Of a stretch of DNA of 64,000 nt, positions 10,283-18,878 are shown in pieces. Source of the stretch: Enterobacteriaceae endosymbiont of Donacia proxima (GTDB lineage: Bacteria > Pseudomonadota > Gammaproteobacteria > Enterobacterales > Enterobacteriaceae); assembly GCF_012569285.1 (NCBI RefSeq), contig NZ_CP046198.1, positions 287,590 to 351,589 of the forward strand, given 5' to 3'. Positions within the stretch are counted from its first letter, which is position 1; each line of letters starts with the position of its first letter. The translations under genes were made by a program, and so were the position numbers. The notes under the pieces were generated by a model. That model saw nothing but the letters and a program-made list of their open reading frames with translations, ran no database searches and was not told where the DNA came from.

Positions 10283-10291
10283 AATTATATA

Positions 10292-11632
10292 TTAGATTTT
10301 ATGTATAGATATAAATTTTCCATATAAAGAATATATATTCGAATCAATAATTTTTATTTTAACAAATTTACCAATATAATTTTCAGAACTTGTAAAAAAA
10401 ACTATTCTATTATTTTCAGTTTTACCAAAATATTTATGATTTTGGAAGGAAAAATTTTCAACTAAAATTATTTGAATAGTATTAATCATTTTTAAACTAA
10501 ATTTTTTGGTTTGTTGTTTAATATGATATTGAAGTAAATATAATCTTTTTTTCTTCTCTAGAAGAGAAATATTATCTTTCATTTTACTAGCTGGTGTTCC
10601 TGGTCTAGATGAATAAATAAAACTAAAACTCATATCTAAATCTAGATCTAGTATTAAAGATATAGTATTATTAAAATCTTCTTTATTTTCTCCAGGGAAA
10701 CCAACAATAAAATCTGAACTAATTTGCATTAATGGTCTAATACTTCGTAATTTATTTATAATTTGTGTATATTCTTTAATATTATATTGTCTTTTCATAA
10801 GATATAAAATTTTATCAGAACCACTTTGTACTGGTAAATGTACAAAATTTACTAATTGAGGAATTATTTTATATATATTTATAAGTTCATCAGAAAAATA
10901 TTTTGGATGATTTGTAGTAAATCTAATCCTTTTTATATTTTTTATTTTTGCAATTAATTTTAATAGTTTTACAAATGTATAATATTTTTTATTTTCTTTA
11001 TCAAAATATTTATAAGCATTAACATTTTGTCCTAATAAATATATTTCTTTAACTCCTTGAGATGCTAAATGTTTAATTTCTAAAATAATATCTTTATATG
11101 GTCTACTTATTTCTTTTCCTCTTGTATAAGGTACTATACAATAAGTACAATATTTATTACATCCTTCTATAATAGTGATAAAGGAACTTATTTTTTTTGT
11201 TTTTTTTAAAGGAAAAAATTTAAATTTTTCAATTTTAGGAAAACTAATATCAATTAAATATTTTTTAAATTGACGTACTTTATATATCATTTGAGGTATT
11301 CTATGAATAGTCTGAGGCCCAAAAATAATATCTATATAATATGCTCTTTCTAAAATTTTTTTACCTTCTTGTGAAGCAACACATCCACCTACACCTATAA
11401 TAATATTAGGATTATCTTTTTTAAAACTTTTCCACCTTCCTAATTGATGGAAAAGTTTTTCTTGTGCTTTTTCTCTGATAGAACAAGTATTTAATATTAA
11501 AATATTTGCATTTGTGACTGATGTAGTAATTTCACAATTTAATTCACTTTTCATAATATCAGCTATCTTAGAAGAATCATATTCATTCATTTGACAGCCC
11601 CAAGTTTTAATATATAATTTATTTTTTAACAT
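10292..11632 (-). CDS. miaB: tRNA-2-methylthio-N6-dimethylallyladenosine synthase
   Basis: Radical-SAM methylthiotransferase acting at A37 of tRNAs that read codons starting with U. It is 446 residues (E. coli 474). The N-terminal domain has its iron-sulphur cysteines Cys13, Cys50 and Cys84. The radical-SAM triad is Cys158, Cys162 and Cys165 (CNKYCTYC), and a C-terminal TRAM domain is visible (KTENNRIVFF, GKFVKIKI). It requires an electron donor, and fldA is retained nearby. It is the first gene of a minus-strand run miaB-ybeY-leuS-holA-mrdA-rodA. Confidence 0.97.
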   Translation of the reverse strand: MLKNKLYIKTWGCQMNEYDSSKIADIMKSELNCEITTSVTNANILILNTCSIREKAQEKLFHQLGRWKSFKKDNPNIIIGVGGCVASQEGKKILERAYYIDIIFGPQTIHRIPQMIYKVRQFKKYLIDISFPKIEKFKFFPLKKTKKISSFITIIEGCNKYCTYCIVPYTRGKEISRPYKDIILEIKHLASQGVKEIYLLGQNVNAYKYFDKENKKYYTFVKLLKLIAKIKNIKRIRFTTNHPKYFSDELINIYKIIPQLVNFVHLPVQSGSDKILYLMKRQYNIKEYTQIINKLRSIRPLMQISSDFIVGFPGENKEDFNNTISLILDLDLDMSFSFIYSSRPGTPASKMKDNISLLEKKKRLYLLQYHIKQQTKKFSLKMINTIQIILVENFSFQNHKYFGKTENNRIVFFTSSENYIGKFVKIKIIDSNIYSLYGKFISIHKI

Positions 11633-11685
11633 AATATATTAACTAAATAATTTTTAAAAAAATGAAAAAAATAAGTATATTTTAT

Positions 11686-11757
11686 CTGGGGTACCTGGAT
11701 TTGAACCAGGGATGCCGGTATCAAAAACCGGTGCCTTAACCACTTGGCTATACCCCA
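11686..11757 (-). tRNA. tRNA-Gln (TTG anticodon)
   Basis: The reverse complement folds as a 72-base cloverleaf with acceptor TGGGGTA/TACCCCA, anticodon loop TTTTGAT with TTG, and the T-loop GGTTCAAATCC. It matches the E. coli glnU family. No CCA is encoded. It is the last of a Met-Leu-Gln cluster that mirrors the start of the E. coli metT-leuW-glnU operon. Confidence 0.97.
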
Positions 11758-11767
11758 TATATTTCTA

Positions 11768-11857
11768 TGCGGAAGACGAGACTTGAACTCGTACTATATT
11801 TTATTTAAATAGCCAGAACCTAAATCTGGTGCGTCTACCAAATTCCGCCACTTCCGC
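11768..11857 (-). tRNA. tRNA-Leu (TAG anticodon)
   Basis: Class II tRNA with acceptor GCGGAAG/CTTCCGC, anticodon TAG within GATTTAGGT, and a long, almost entirely A/T variable arm. It corresponds to E. coli leuW by sequence and order. No CCA is encoded. It is a substrate for the LeuRS encoded at 7.2-9.8 kb. Confidence 0.97.
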
Positions 11858-11871
11858 TAATTATTTTATAG

Positions 11872-11947
11872 TAGCTACGATGGGAATTGAACCCATGACC
11901 TCAGCGTTATGAGTGCTGTGCTCTAACCAAAACTGAGCTACGTAGCT
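11872..11947 (-). tRNA. Elongator tRNA-Met (CAT anticodon)
   Basis: A 76-base cloverleaf with acceptor AGCTACG/CGTAGCT and anticodon CAT in CACTCATAACG. The first acceptor pair is A-U, unlike an initiator tRNA. It corresponds to E. coli metT and is the first gene of the cluster. No CCA is encoded. Confidence 0.96.
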
Positions 11948-11962
11948 AATAATCACATTTAT

Positions 11963-11992
11963 ATTATGTAATATAATAAAGTCTAACGTCAA
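11963..11992 (-). promoter_or_regulatory. Sigma-70-type promoter of the tRNA Met-Leu-Gln cluster
   Basis: On the minus strand, TTGACG (11992-11987) and CATAAT (11968-11963) are separated by 18 bases, with the tRNA-Met 5' end 16 bases beyond. TTGACG is unusually GC-containing for this AT-rich spacer, which supports selection. Confidence 0.6.
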
Positions 11993-12051
11993 CTAATTTA
12001 TTAATTTAAATATAAATTTAAAATCAAATTTGTGAAAAGAGTAAAATAAAT

Positions 12052-13707
12052 ATGTGTAAAAATAATAATTTTTATAAAAAAAATTTTATTTTTAAAATTA
12101 TTCAAAATGATTTAAAAAATAAAAAATATAATTTTATATGTACTAGATTTCCTCCAGAACCTAATGGTTATTTACATATAGGACATATTAAATCTATATG
12201 TTTAAATTTTTTTATAGCCAAATTTTATAAAGGAAATTGTTTTTTAAGAATTGATGATACTAATCCAACAACTGAAAATATAAAATATATTAATTCTATA
12301 AAAAAAGATTTAATGTGGTTAGGATTTAAATGGGATGGTAATATTAAATATTCATCAAATTATTTTGAATTAATATATGAATATGCAATAGAATTAATTA
12401 ATAAAAATTTAGCTTATGTTGATGAATTAAGTATAGAAGAAATTAAATCTTATAGAGGTACTTTATTATTACCTGGTAAAAATAGTCCTTATAGAAATCG
12501 TTCAATAACAGAAAGTTTAAAATTATTTCGTAATATGCGTTTGGGTAAATTTCCTGAAGGAAGAATGTGTTTGCGTGCAAAAATAGATATGAAATCAAAA
12601 ATAATTATAATGAGAGATCCTGTTTTATATAGAATTAAATTTCAAAAACATCATCATACTGGGAAAAAATGGTTTATATATCCTACTTATGATTTTTGTC
12701 ATTGTATATCTGATTCAATTGAAGGAATAACACATTCTTTATGTACTTTAGAATTTTTAGATAATAAAGTATTATATAATTGGATACTTAGTAATATTAG
12801 TATTAAAAATTATCCTAAACAGTATGAATTTTCAAAATTAAAAATTGAATATGGAATAACTTCAAAAAGAAATATTAGATTATTAATCAAAAGTAAAATA
12901 GTTGATGGATGGGATGATCCTCGTTTATTAACTATTTCTGGTCTACGTAGAAAAGGATATACAGCGTCATCATTAAAAAATTTTTGTTATCATATAGGAG
13001 TAACAAAACAAAATAATATTATACAATTATCTTACTTAGAATTTTTTATAAAAAAAGAATTAAATAAAGTTGCTCCAAGAGCAATGGCTATACTTAGACC
13101 TTTAAAAATTATTATTGATAATTTCCCTGTTAAGAAAAAAATTAAATTATTAATTCCTAATCATCCATCTAATAAAAATATGGGTTATAAAATTATCTAT
13201 TTTACAAAAGAAATATATATAGATATATTAGATTTTTCAGAAAAAGAAAAAAAAAATTATAAAAGGTTAATTTTAGGTAAAAAAGTAAAATTAAGATATG
13301 CTTTTATAATTAAAGCAAACAAAATAATTAAAGATAATAATGGAAATATTATTCATGTACATTGTACATATTATAAAAATACATTAGGGATGAAAATTGA
13401 TAAAAAAAATCAAAAAATAAAAGGAATAATTCATTGGATATCTTGTTCTAATTCTAAAGCAGTTTTATTTTATTTATATAATAATTTATTAAAAAAAAAA
13501 AATATTAATAATACAGATAACATTTTATCTTATATAAATAAAAAATCATTACAAATATATAATGGTTTTATAGAAAAAAAACTATTACAAGAACAAAAAA
13601 AACAACATTTTCAATTTGAAAGAGAAGGATATTTTTATTTAGACAAAAAATATTCTAATAAAAAACAAATAATTTTTAATCAAATTCTCTCATTAAGAAA
13701 ATCTTAA
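12052..13707 (+). CDS. glnS: Glutaminyl-tRNA synthetase
   Basis: Class I synthetase that charges tRNA-Gln directly. It is 551 residues (E. coli 554) and co-linear throughout. HIGH is at residues 42-45 (PNGYLHIGH); the second signature reads ITSKR at 269-273 in place of the usual VMSKR. GWDDPR, SGLRRKGYTASS and the two C-terminal beta-barrels (to FQFEREGYF) are retained. It is one of few plus-strand genes in the left half. The stop codon is part of a 9-bp inverted repeat (13699-13717), which precedes a larger palindrome. Confidence 0.97.
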   Translation: MCKNNNFYKKNFIFKIIQNDLKNKKYNFICTRFPPEPNGYLHIGHIKSICLNFFIAKFYKGNCFLRIDDTNPTTENIKYINSIKKDLMWLGFKWDGNIKYSSNYFELIYEYAIELINKNLAYVDELSIEEIKSYRGTLLLPGKNSPYRNRSITESLKLFRNMRLGKFPEGRMCLRAKIDMKSKIIIMRDPVLYRIKFQKHHHTGKKWFIYPTYDFCHCISDSIEGITHSLCTLEFLDNKVLYNWILSNISIKNYPKQYEFSKLKIEYGITSKRNIRLLIKSKIVDGWDDPRLLTISGLRRKGYTASSLKNFCYHIGVTKQNNIIQLSYLEFFIKKELNKVAPRAMAILRPLKIIIDNFPVKKKIKLLIPNHPSNKNMGYKIIYFTKEIYIDILDFSEKEKKNYKRLILGKKVKLRYAFIIKANKIIKDNNGNIIHVHCTYYKNTLGMKIDKKNQKIKGIIHWISCSNSKAVLFYLYNNLLKKKNINNTDNILSYINKKSLQIYNGFIEKKLLQEQKKQHFQFEREGYFYLDKKYSNKKQIIFNQILSLRKS

Positions 13708-13723
13708 ATTAAGATTTAAAACT

Positions 13724-13757
13724 AAATCAATTATATTATATATAATATAATTGATTT
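13724..13757. terminator. Perfect palindrome, probable bidirectional terminator between glnS and fldA
   Basis: A 34-base perfect palindrome (17-bp arms meeting at 13740/13741, each starting AAATCAATTATATTATA) lies between the convergent glnS and fldA. Its only G/C pair is the TCAA/TTGA pair. Placement between converging genes is what is expected of a shared terminator. Confidence 0.65.
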
Positions 13758-13764
13758 TAGATAA

Positions 13765-14277
13765 TTAAAGATTTAATTTATTAGAAATTTGTTTTGTCCA
13801 AGTTATAACTCGTGAACTAGTTAATTCTGATTGTCTATCTTCATCTATAGTTAATCCTAGAAAATAATCTTTATTTTTTAAGCTTTTAGTATTAGAAAAA
13901 TAATAACCTTTTGTTGGCCAATATCCTATAATATTTCCTTTATTTGTTTTAACTATATTATAAATAATACTTATAGCATCACAAAAATATTCTCCATAAT
14001 CTTCTTGATCACCACAACCAAATAAACTTATATTTTTATTTTTAAAATTAATTTTTTGTAGAGTAGGTAAAAAATCATCCCAATCACATTGAACTTCACC
14101 ATAATACCATGTAGGAACTCCAAATATAAGTATATTATATTGTTCAATATCTTTTTTTTCTACTTGAGCGATATTAAATACTGAAGCAGTATTATTGCCT
14201 AATTGTTTTTGTATATCAAACGCAACATTTTCAGTATTTCCTGTATCACTACCAAAAAAAATACCTATTTTTGACAT
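13765..14277 (-). CDS. fldA: Flavodoxin I
   Basis: FMN-containing low-potential electron carrier. It is 170 residues (E. coli 176). The FMN phosphate-binding loop [11 protein letters not shown] is near residues 9-19, and [13 protein letters not shown] and [13 protein letters not shown] provide the flanking flavin loops. In reduced genomes flavodoxin donates electrons to radical-SAM and iron-sulphur enzymes; MiaB, encoded at 10.3 kb, is one candidate partner and IspG/IspH, not in this window, would be others. In E. coli the order is seqA-ybfF-ybfE-fldA; the fldA-ybfF pairing survives here. Confidence 0.96.
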   Translation of the reverse strand: MSKIGIFFGSDTGNTENVAFDIQKQLGNNTASVFNIAQVEKKDIEQYNILIFGVPTWYYGEVQCDWDDFLPTLQKINFKNKNISLFGCGDQEDYGEYFCDAISIIYNIVKTNKGNIIGYWPTKGYYFSNTKSLKNKDYFLGLTIDEDRQSELTSSRVITWTKQISNKLNL

Positions 14278-14296
14278 TTTATTTTATCTCAAAATG

Positions 14297-15079
14297 TTAT
14301 TTATAACATAATTTTAAAATTAAATTAAATATTAATTTTGTATTTTCCATATGTAATAAATGACCAACATTAGGAATGTTATATATTTTAGCATTAGGAA
14401 ATTGAAAAAATATATATTTATAACAATTTTTATTTATGTAATTTGATTTTTCTCCTTTTAAAAAAAAAATAGTTCCTTTCCATATAGAAGAAAGCGGATT
14501 CCAATTTAATATATTATGATATTCCTTTTTTAAAATAGGTAAATTAAATTCCCATTTCCCATTTTTAAATGTTTTTAACAATAAATTTATTATTAATTTA
14601 TTGTTAATAAAAGATGTTAGTATTTTAAATACATCTTTTCTAAGAAATATTTTTTTTTTATATACTTCTTCTAATGCAAAAAAAATATTTGTTTTATTAA
14701 ATTTATATTTAATAGGTGCTATATCTAAAATAATGATAGTTTTAATAAAATTAAATTGTATTAATTGAGTAAGATTCATAACTATTTTCCCTCCCATAGA
14801 ATGTCCAATAAAAATAAAATTTTTTTTAATATTTAAAAAATTTAATGTATCTAATATATCTCCAGATAAAGACATATAATCCATTTTTTTATTTTGGGGG
14901 GATAAACCATGATTTCTAATATCTAATAATAAAACTTTATATTTCATTTTATGAAATAAAAATTTACCCATTAAGTATAAACTTTTTTTATTACCAAATA
15001 ATCCATGTAACATAATAATAGTATATTTATACTTAATAGATAAATTATTATTAGGAATAAATAAATAACTTAGAAGCAT
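14297..15079 (-). CDS. ybfF: Alpha/beta-hydrolase esterase, YbfF family
   Basis: Predicted acyl-ester or acyl-CoA hydrolase of about 260 residues (E. coli YbfF 254). The nucleophile Ser94 lies in GHSMGG (92-97), the oxyanion-hole HG is in LHGLFGN (24-30), and His240 is in NVGH. The acidic residue appears to be Asp119 in ILDIAP, the unusual position known for YbfF. All triad residues are present, so it should be active. It lies 19 bases upstream of fldA on the same strand, as an operon. The physiological substrate is unknown, and retention of such an enzyme in so small a gene set is notable. Confidence 0.9.
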   Translation of the reverse strand: MLLSYLFIPNNNLSIKYKYTIIMLHGLFGNKKSLYLMGKFLFHKMKYKVLLLDIRNHGLSPQNKKMDYMSLSGDILDTLNFLNIKKNFIFIGHSMGGKIVMNLTQLIQFNFIKTIIILDIAPIKYKFNKTNIFFALEEVYKKKIFLRKDVFKILTSFINNKLIINLLLKTFKNGKWEFNLPILKKEYHNILNWNPLSSIWKGTIFFLKGEKSNYINKNCYKYIFFQFPNAKIYNIPNVGHLLHMENTKLIFNLILKLCYK

Positions 15080-15137
15080 ATATAATTAAATTTATTAAAA
15101 AAAAATATTTTATCATAAAAAAAATAAAAATTGAATT

Positions 15138-15166
15138 TTTAAAAATATAAAAAAATATGATATAAT
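15138..15166 (+). promoter_or_regulatory. Candidate pgi promoter
   Basis: A perfect TATAAT is at 15161-15166, 29 bases before the pgi ATG, with TTTAAA 17 bases upstream at 15138-15143. The -35 is weak. The region is the divergent spacer between ybfF and pgi and is otherwise A/T runs. Confidence 0.4.
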
Positions 15167-15195
15167 TTCCCATTTAAAAATTATTATTTTAATAT

Positions 15196-16812
15196 ATGAA
15201 AAATATTAATCCTACTAAAACCTTTTCTTGGAAAAAATTACAAAATCATGTAAAAGAAATGAAAAAAATAACTATTTATGATTTATTTAAAATGGATAAT
15301 AATAGATTTGAAAATTTTTCTATTAATTTTAATAATATTATTCTTTTTGATTATTCAAAAAATCTTATTAATAAAAAAACTATGTTTTATTTATTAAATT
15401 TAGCTAAAGAAACTAAATGTATTGATGCTATTCATGAAATGTTTTATGGAGAAAAAATTAATGTAACAGAAAATAAGTCTGTTTTACATACAGCATTAAG
15501 AAATAATAACATTAATTTCTTTTTAAGAAATCATCAAATTTATAATGATATAAATAAAATTTTAAAAAAAATAAAAAATATTTCTGATAAAATTATTTCA
15601 GGAGAATGGAAAGGTTTTACTAATAAAAAAATTAAAAATATTATAAATATAGGAATAGGTGGTTCTCATTTAGGTCCATTAATGATTACAGAATCATTAA
15701 AAAATTATAAAAATAAGTTAAATTTATTTTTTTTATCTAACATTGATGCTAATCAATTAATTAATATAATAAATAAAATTAAACCAGAAGAAAGTGTATT
15801 TATTATCGCATCAAAAACTTTTAATACATTAGAAACAATGACTAATGCTTCAAGTATTAAAAAATGGTTTATAAAAAATATTAATATAAATTTTAATAAA
15901 GATATTGTTTCTAAACATTTTATTGCTGTTACTAACAATATTACTAAAGCAAAATTATTTGGTATAAATAAAAAAAATATTTTACCATTATTATCTGAAA
16001 TAGGTGGACGTTTTTCTCTATGGTCTTCTATTGGATTAATAATATCTTTATCTATCGGGTTTAATAATTTTTATCAATTATTAGAAGGAGCATATAAAAT
16101 GGATAATCATTTTTTTAATTCTCCTATAGATAAAAATATTCCTATTATTATGGCATTAATTAATATTTGGTATAGTAATTTTTGGAATACAGAAACAGAA
16201 GCAATAATACCTTATCATGATAACATGTATTTTTTACCATTATATTTACAACAATTAAATATGGAATCTAATGGAAAATCTATAGATAGAAATGGGGAAA
16301 AAATAAAATATCAAACTAGTTCTATTATATGGGGAGATGTAGGAACTAATGGACAACATTCTTTTTTCCAAATGTTACATCAAGGAACTAAATTAATACC
16401 ATGTGATTTTATAGCTTCTGCTATACCTAATTATAATAATTACAAAAATCATCATGTTCAACTTATTGCTAATTATATTTCACAAACAAAAGCTTTAGCA
16501 TTTGGTAATATAAAAGAATATAATTGTAAAAAAAATATATATTGTTGTTGTTATGGTAATAAACCTAGTAATTCTATTTTTTTAAAAAAAATTAATCCTT
16601 ATAATTTAGGAATGTTAATTGCATTTTATGAACATAAAATTTTTATACAAGGAATAATTTTAAATATATTTTCTTTTGACCAATGGGGGGTAGAATTAGG
16701 GAAAAAAATTACTTATTCCTTAATAAAAGAAATAAATGAAAATAATTATCAAATAAATAAACATGATCCTTCATCTGAAGGATTAATAAAATTTTATAAA
16801 TATTTTAATTAA
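15196..16812 (+). CDS. pgi: Glucose-6-phosphate isomerase
   Basis: Interconverts glucose 6-phosphate and fructose 6-phosphate; cytoplasmic. It is 538 residues (E. coli 549) and begins with the family-typical MKNINPT. The signatures GIGGSHLGP, GGRFSLWSSIGL, GTNGQHSFFQMLHQG and FDQWGVELGK are intact, covering the sugar-phosphate site and the catalytic Glu/His/Lys. It is a stand-alone gene, divergent from ybfF and convergent with deaD. With rpe at 58 kb it hints at retained upper glycolysis or pentose phosphate reactions, which would supply erythrose 4-phosphate and PEP to the shikimate steps. Confidence 0.97.
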   Translation: MKNINPTKTFSWKKLQNHVKEMKKITIYDLFKMDNNRFENFSINFNNIILFDYSKNLINKKTMFYLLNLAKETKCIDAIHEMFYGEKINVTENKSVLHTALRNNNINFFLRNHQIYNDINKILKKIKNISDKIISGEWKGFTNKKIKNIINIGIGGSHLGPLMITESLKNYKNKLNLFFLSNIDANQLINIINKIKPEESVFIIASKTFNTLETMTNASSIKKWFIKNININFNKDIVSKHFIAVTNNITKAKLFGINKKNILPLLSEIGGRFSLWSSIGLIISLSIGFNNFYQLLEGAYKMDNHFFNSPIDKNIPIIMALINIWYSNFWNTETEAIIPYHDNMYFLPLYLQQLNMESNGKSIDRNGEKIKYQTSSIIWGDVGTNGQHSFFQMLHQGTKLIPCDFIASAIPNYNNYKNHHVQLIANYISQTKALAFGNIKEYNCKKNIYCCCYGNKPSNSIFLKKINPYNLGMLIAFYEHKIFIQGIILNIFSFDQWGVELGKKITYSLIKEINENNYQINKHDPSSEGLIKFYKYFN

Positions 16813-16856
16813 AATTCCTTTGTAATAAAAACTACATTTAAATTTTTATTTATTAA

Positions 16857-16898
16857 AAAATAAATGTATATATTATATAATAATATATATATTTATTT
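16857..16898. terminator. AT-only inverted repeat between convergent pgi and deaD
   Basis: AAATAAAT and ATTTATTT flank a run of alternating A/T that can pair imperfectly. It lies between converging genes, so it may act as a terminator in both directions. Confidence 0.4.
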
Positions 16899-16938
16899 AT
16901 AAATTTTATTTACTTATAATAAGCTTTTAACTATTATT

Positions 16939-18630
16939 TTATTTATATTTTTTTTTAAAATTAAATTTTGTATTTTTATAAAATTTTTTAGATTTATTTA
17001 TCAGTTCAAAATAAATATTTTTATTAAAAATTCTAATATTTTTAGAATGTTGTAACAAATTTTTTCTAATTAAAGAAGATAATTCAATAATAGAATAATC
17101 AAAAAATAATTTTATATTTCCTATATCTTTACTGTTTATTTCAAATTCATTAATAGTAGCTCCTACTATATGACGTATTTCAATTTTATCTTTTTTACCT
17201 ATATTTAGGCGATAAATATCCATTTTATTAAAATATTTTTTATGTTTTTGAAAATATTTATTTTTAATAAAAAAATTTTTTTTATTAAATCTTTTTTTTA
17301 TATTAGAAAGATCTGGAGGTAATACTAAAGGTTTTTTATATTGAGATAATTTTAATAAAATTACCATTAAAATTTCTTGATCTATTTTATTTTTAGTTAT
17401 TATTGTTGATATAATATTTTGATATTGAATTAAATCTGTTTTTTTAAACAAATTAATTTCTTTTTTTATTTTAAAAATAAATTTTTCTAATCTTTTTTCA
17501 CATAAAAAATTAGAATTAGGTAAATTAACTTCGTTAATATTACATTTTATTTTATATTGAATATTTTTAAGAAATCTTTTTTCTCTATATTCAATAAATG
17601 TTAAAGATTTACCTTGCCGCCCTGCACGGCCAGTTCTACCAATACGATGAATATAAGAATCTATATCCATAGGTATATCATAATTTATAACTAAATCAAT
17701 TCTATCTACATCCAATCCTCTTGCAGCGATATCAGTAGCAATTAAAATATCTAAATTACCATTTCTAAATCTTTCTAATGTTTGTTCTCTATTGCGTTGA
17801 TTCATATCTCCATTTAATGCGGCACTATTATAATCATACTGTTTTAATATATCAGCAATTTCAATTGTTGAAGTTTTTGTTTTAACAAAAATTAAAACTG
17901 CATCATAATTTTCAGTTTCTAAAAATTTCATTAAAGCTTCTATTTTTTTACCATATATAAACCAATAATTTTGTTTTATATCTGGTATAGTTTTAATATT
18001 CGTTTTTATAGTAATTTCATATGGATGAATCATAAAATTTTTAGTAATATTTTTGATTTTCTGAGGCATTGTTGCTGAAAATAATGAAGTTTGATGTTTT
18101 TTAGGTATTGTTATTAATATTTTTTCAACATCTTCAATAAAACCCATTCTTAACATTTCATCTGCTTCATCTATTACTAGACTAGTTAATTGAGATAAAT
18201 TAACAGTTTTTCTTTTAATATGATCTAATAAACGACCTGGAGTAGCTATAATAATTTGTGTTCCTAAACGTAATTTTTTTAATTGTATTTGATACGATTG
18301 TCCTCCATATAATGCTAAAATATTGATATTTTTTATATATTTTGAAAATAAAGAAACTGTTTCGGATACCTGTATCGCTAATTCTCTTGTTGGTGTTAAA
18401 ATTAATAACTGTGTTTTTTTTACAGATAAATTTATATTATTTAATAAGGGTAATATAAAAGCTGCTGTTTTACCACTACCTGTTTGAGCTATTCCTAAAA
18501 CATCTCTTTTTAATAATAAGTGTGGAATGCATTTTTTTTGTATAGGAGAAGGATTTAAATATCCTATATCATTTAAAGCTTTTAAAAGAAATTTATTTAA
18601 ACCAAAATTAGAAAAAGTAATATTCGTCAT
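16939..18630 (-). CDS. deaD: DEAD-box RNA helicase DeaD/CsdA
   Basis: ATP-dependent RNA helicase for ribosome assembly and mRNA decay. From the chosen start it is 563 residues (E. coli 629). Motif I GSGKT is at 51-55, DEAD at 154-157, then SAT, NGDMNQRNREQ, and HRIGRTGRAGR. The C-terminal RNA-binding domain (YRLNIGKKD...HIVGATINE) is present; the arginine/glycine-rich tail is not. The start is the ATG at 18630-18628 (MTNITFSNFG), which has AGGA 10 bases upstream; an in-frame ATG six codons earlier overlaps that site. It follows pnp as in E. coli, where nlpI lies between them. Confidence 0.95.
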   Translation of the reverse strand: MTNITFSNFGLNKFLLKALNDIGYLNPSPIQKKCIPHLLLKRDVLGIAQTGSGKTAAFILPLLNNINLSVKKTQLLILTPTRELAIQVSETVSLFSKYIKNINILALYGGQSYQIQLKKLRLGTQIIIATPGRLLDHIKRKTVNLSQLTSLVIDEADEMLRMGFIEDVEKILITIPKKHQTSLFSATMPQKIKNITKNFMIHPYEITIKTNIKTIPDIKQNYWFIYGKKIEALMKFLETENYDAVLIFVKTKTSTIEIADILKQYDYNSAALNGDMNQRNREQTLERFRNGNLDILIATDIAARGLDVDRIDLVINYDIPMDIDSYIHRIGRTGRAGRQGKSLTFIEYREKRFLKNIQYKIKCNINEVNLPNSNFLCEKRLEKFIFKIKKEINLFKKTDLIQYQNIISTIITKNKIDQEILMVILLKLSQYKKPLVLPPDLSNIKKRFNKKNFFIKNKYFQKHKKYFNKMDIYRLNIGKKDKIEIRHIVGATINEFEINSKDIGNIKLFFDYSIIELSSLIRKNLLQHSKNIRIFNKNIYFELINKSKKFYKNTKFNFKKKYK

Positions 18631-18727
18631 GTAATATATATTCCTCATAAATATATTTTAAAATTTTTAAAATTAGTAATTAATTTATAATTAATAGATA
18701 ATAAAGATTAGAAAATTAATATATAAA

Positions 18728-18766
18728 TTGTAATTATGTTTTGATAGTAATTAAACATAATTACAA
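18728..18766. repeat. Strong inverted repeat between pnp and deaD
   Basis: Perfect 14-bp arms TTGTAATTATGTTT (18728-18741) and AAACATAATTACAA (18753-18766) surround an 11-base loop in the 230-base gap where nlpI has been lost. No T-run follows on the minus strand, so a classical terminator is not obvious. An RNA processing or stabilising stem in the deaD leader is an alternative. Confidence 0.6.
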
Positions 18767-18878
18767 ATATTTAAATTATTTAATATAAATTATAATTTAA
18801 TAATTAATTTTTATAAACTACTATATTTATAAAATTTATTAAAATAATTTATATAATTTTTAAAAATATTTTTATATA

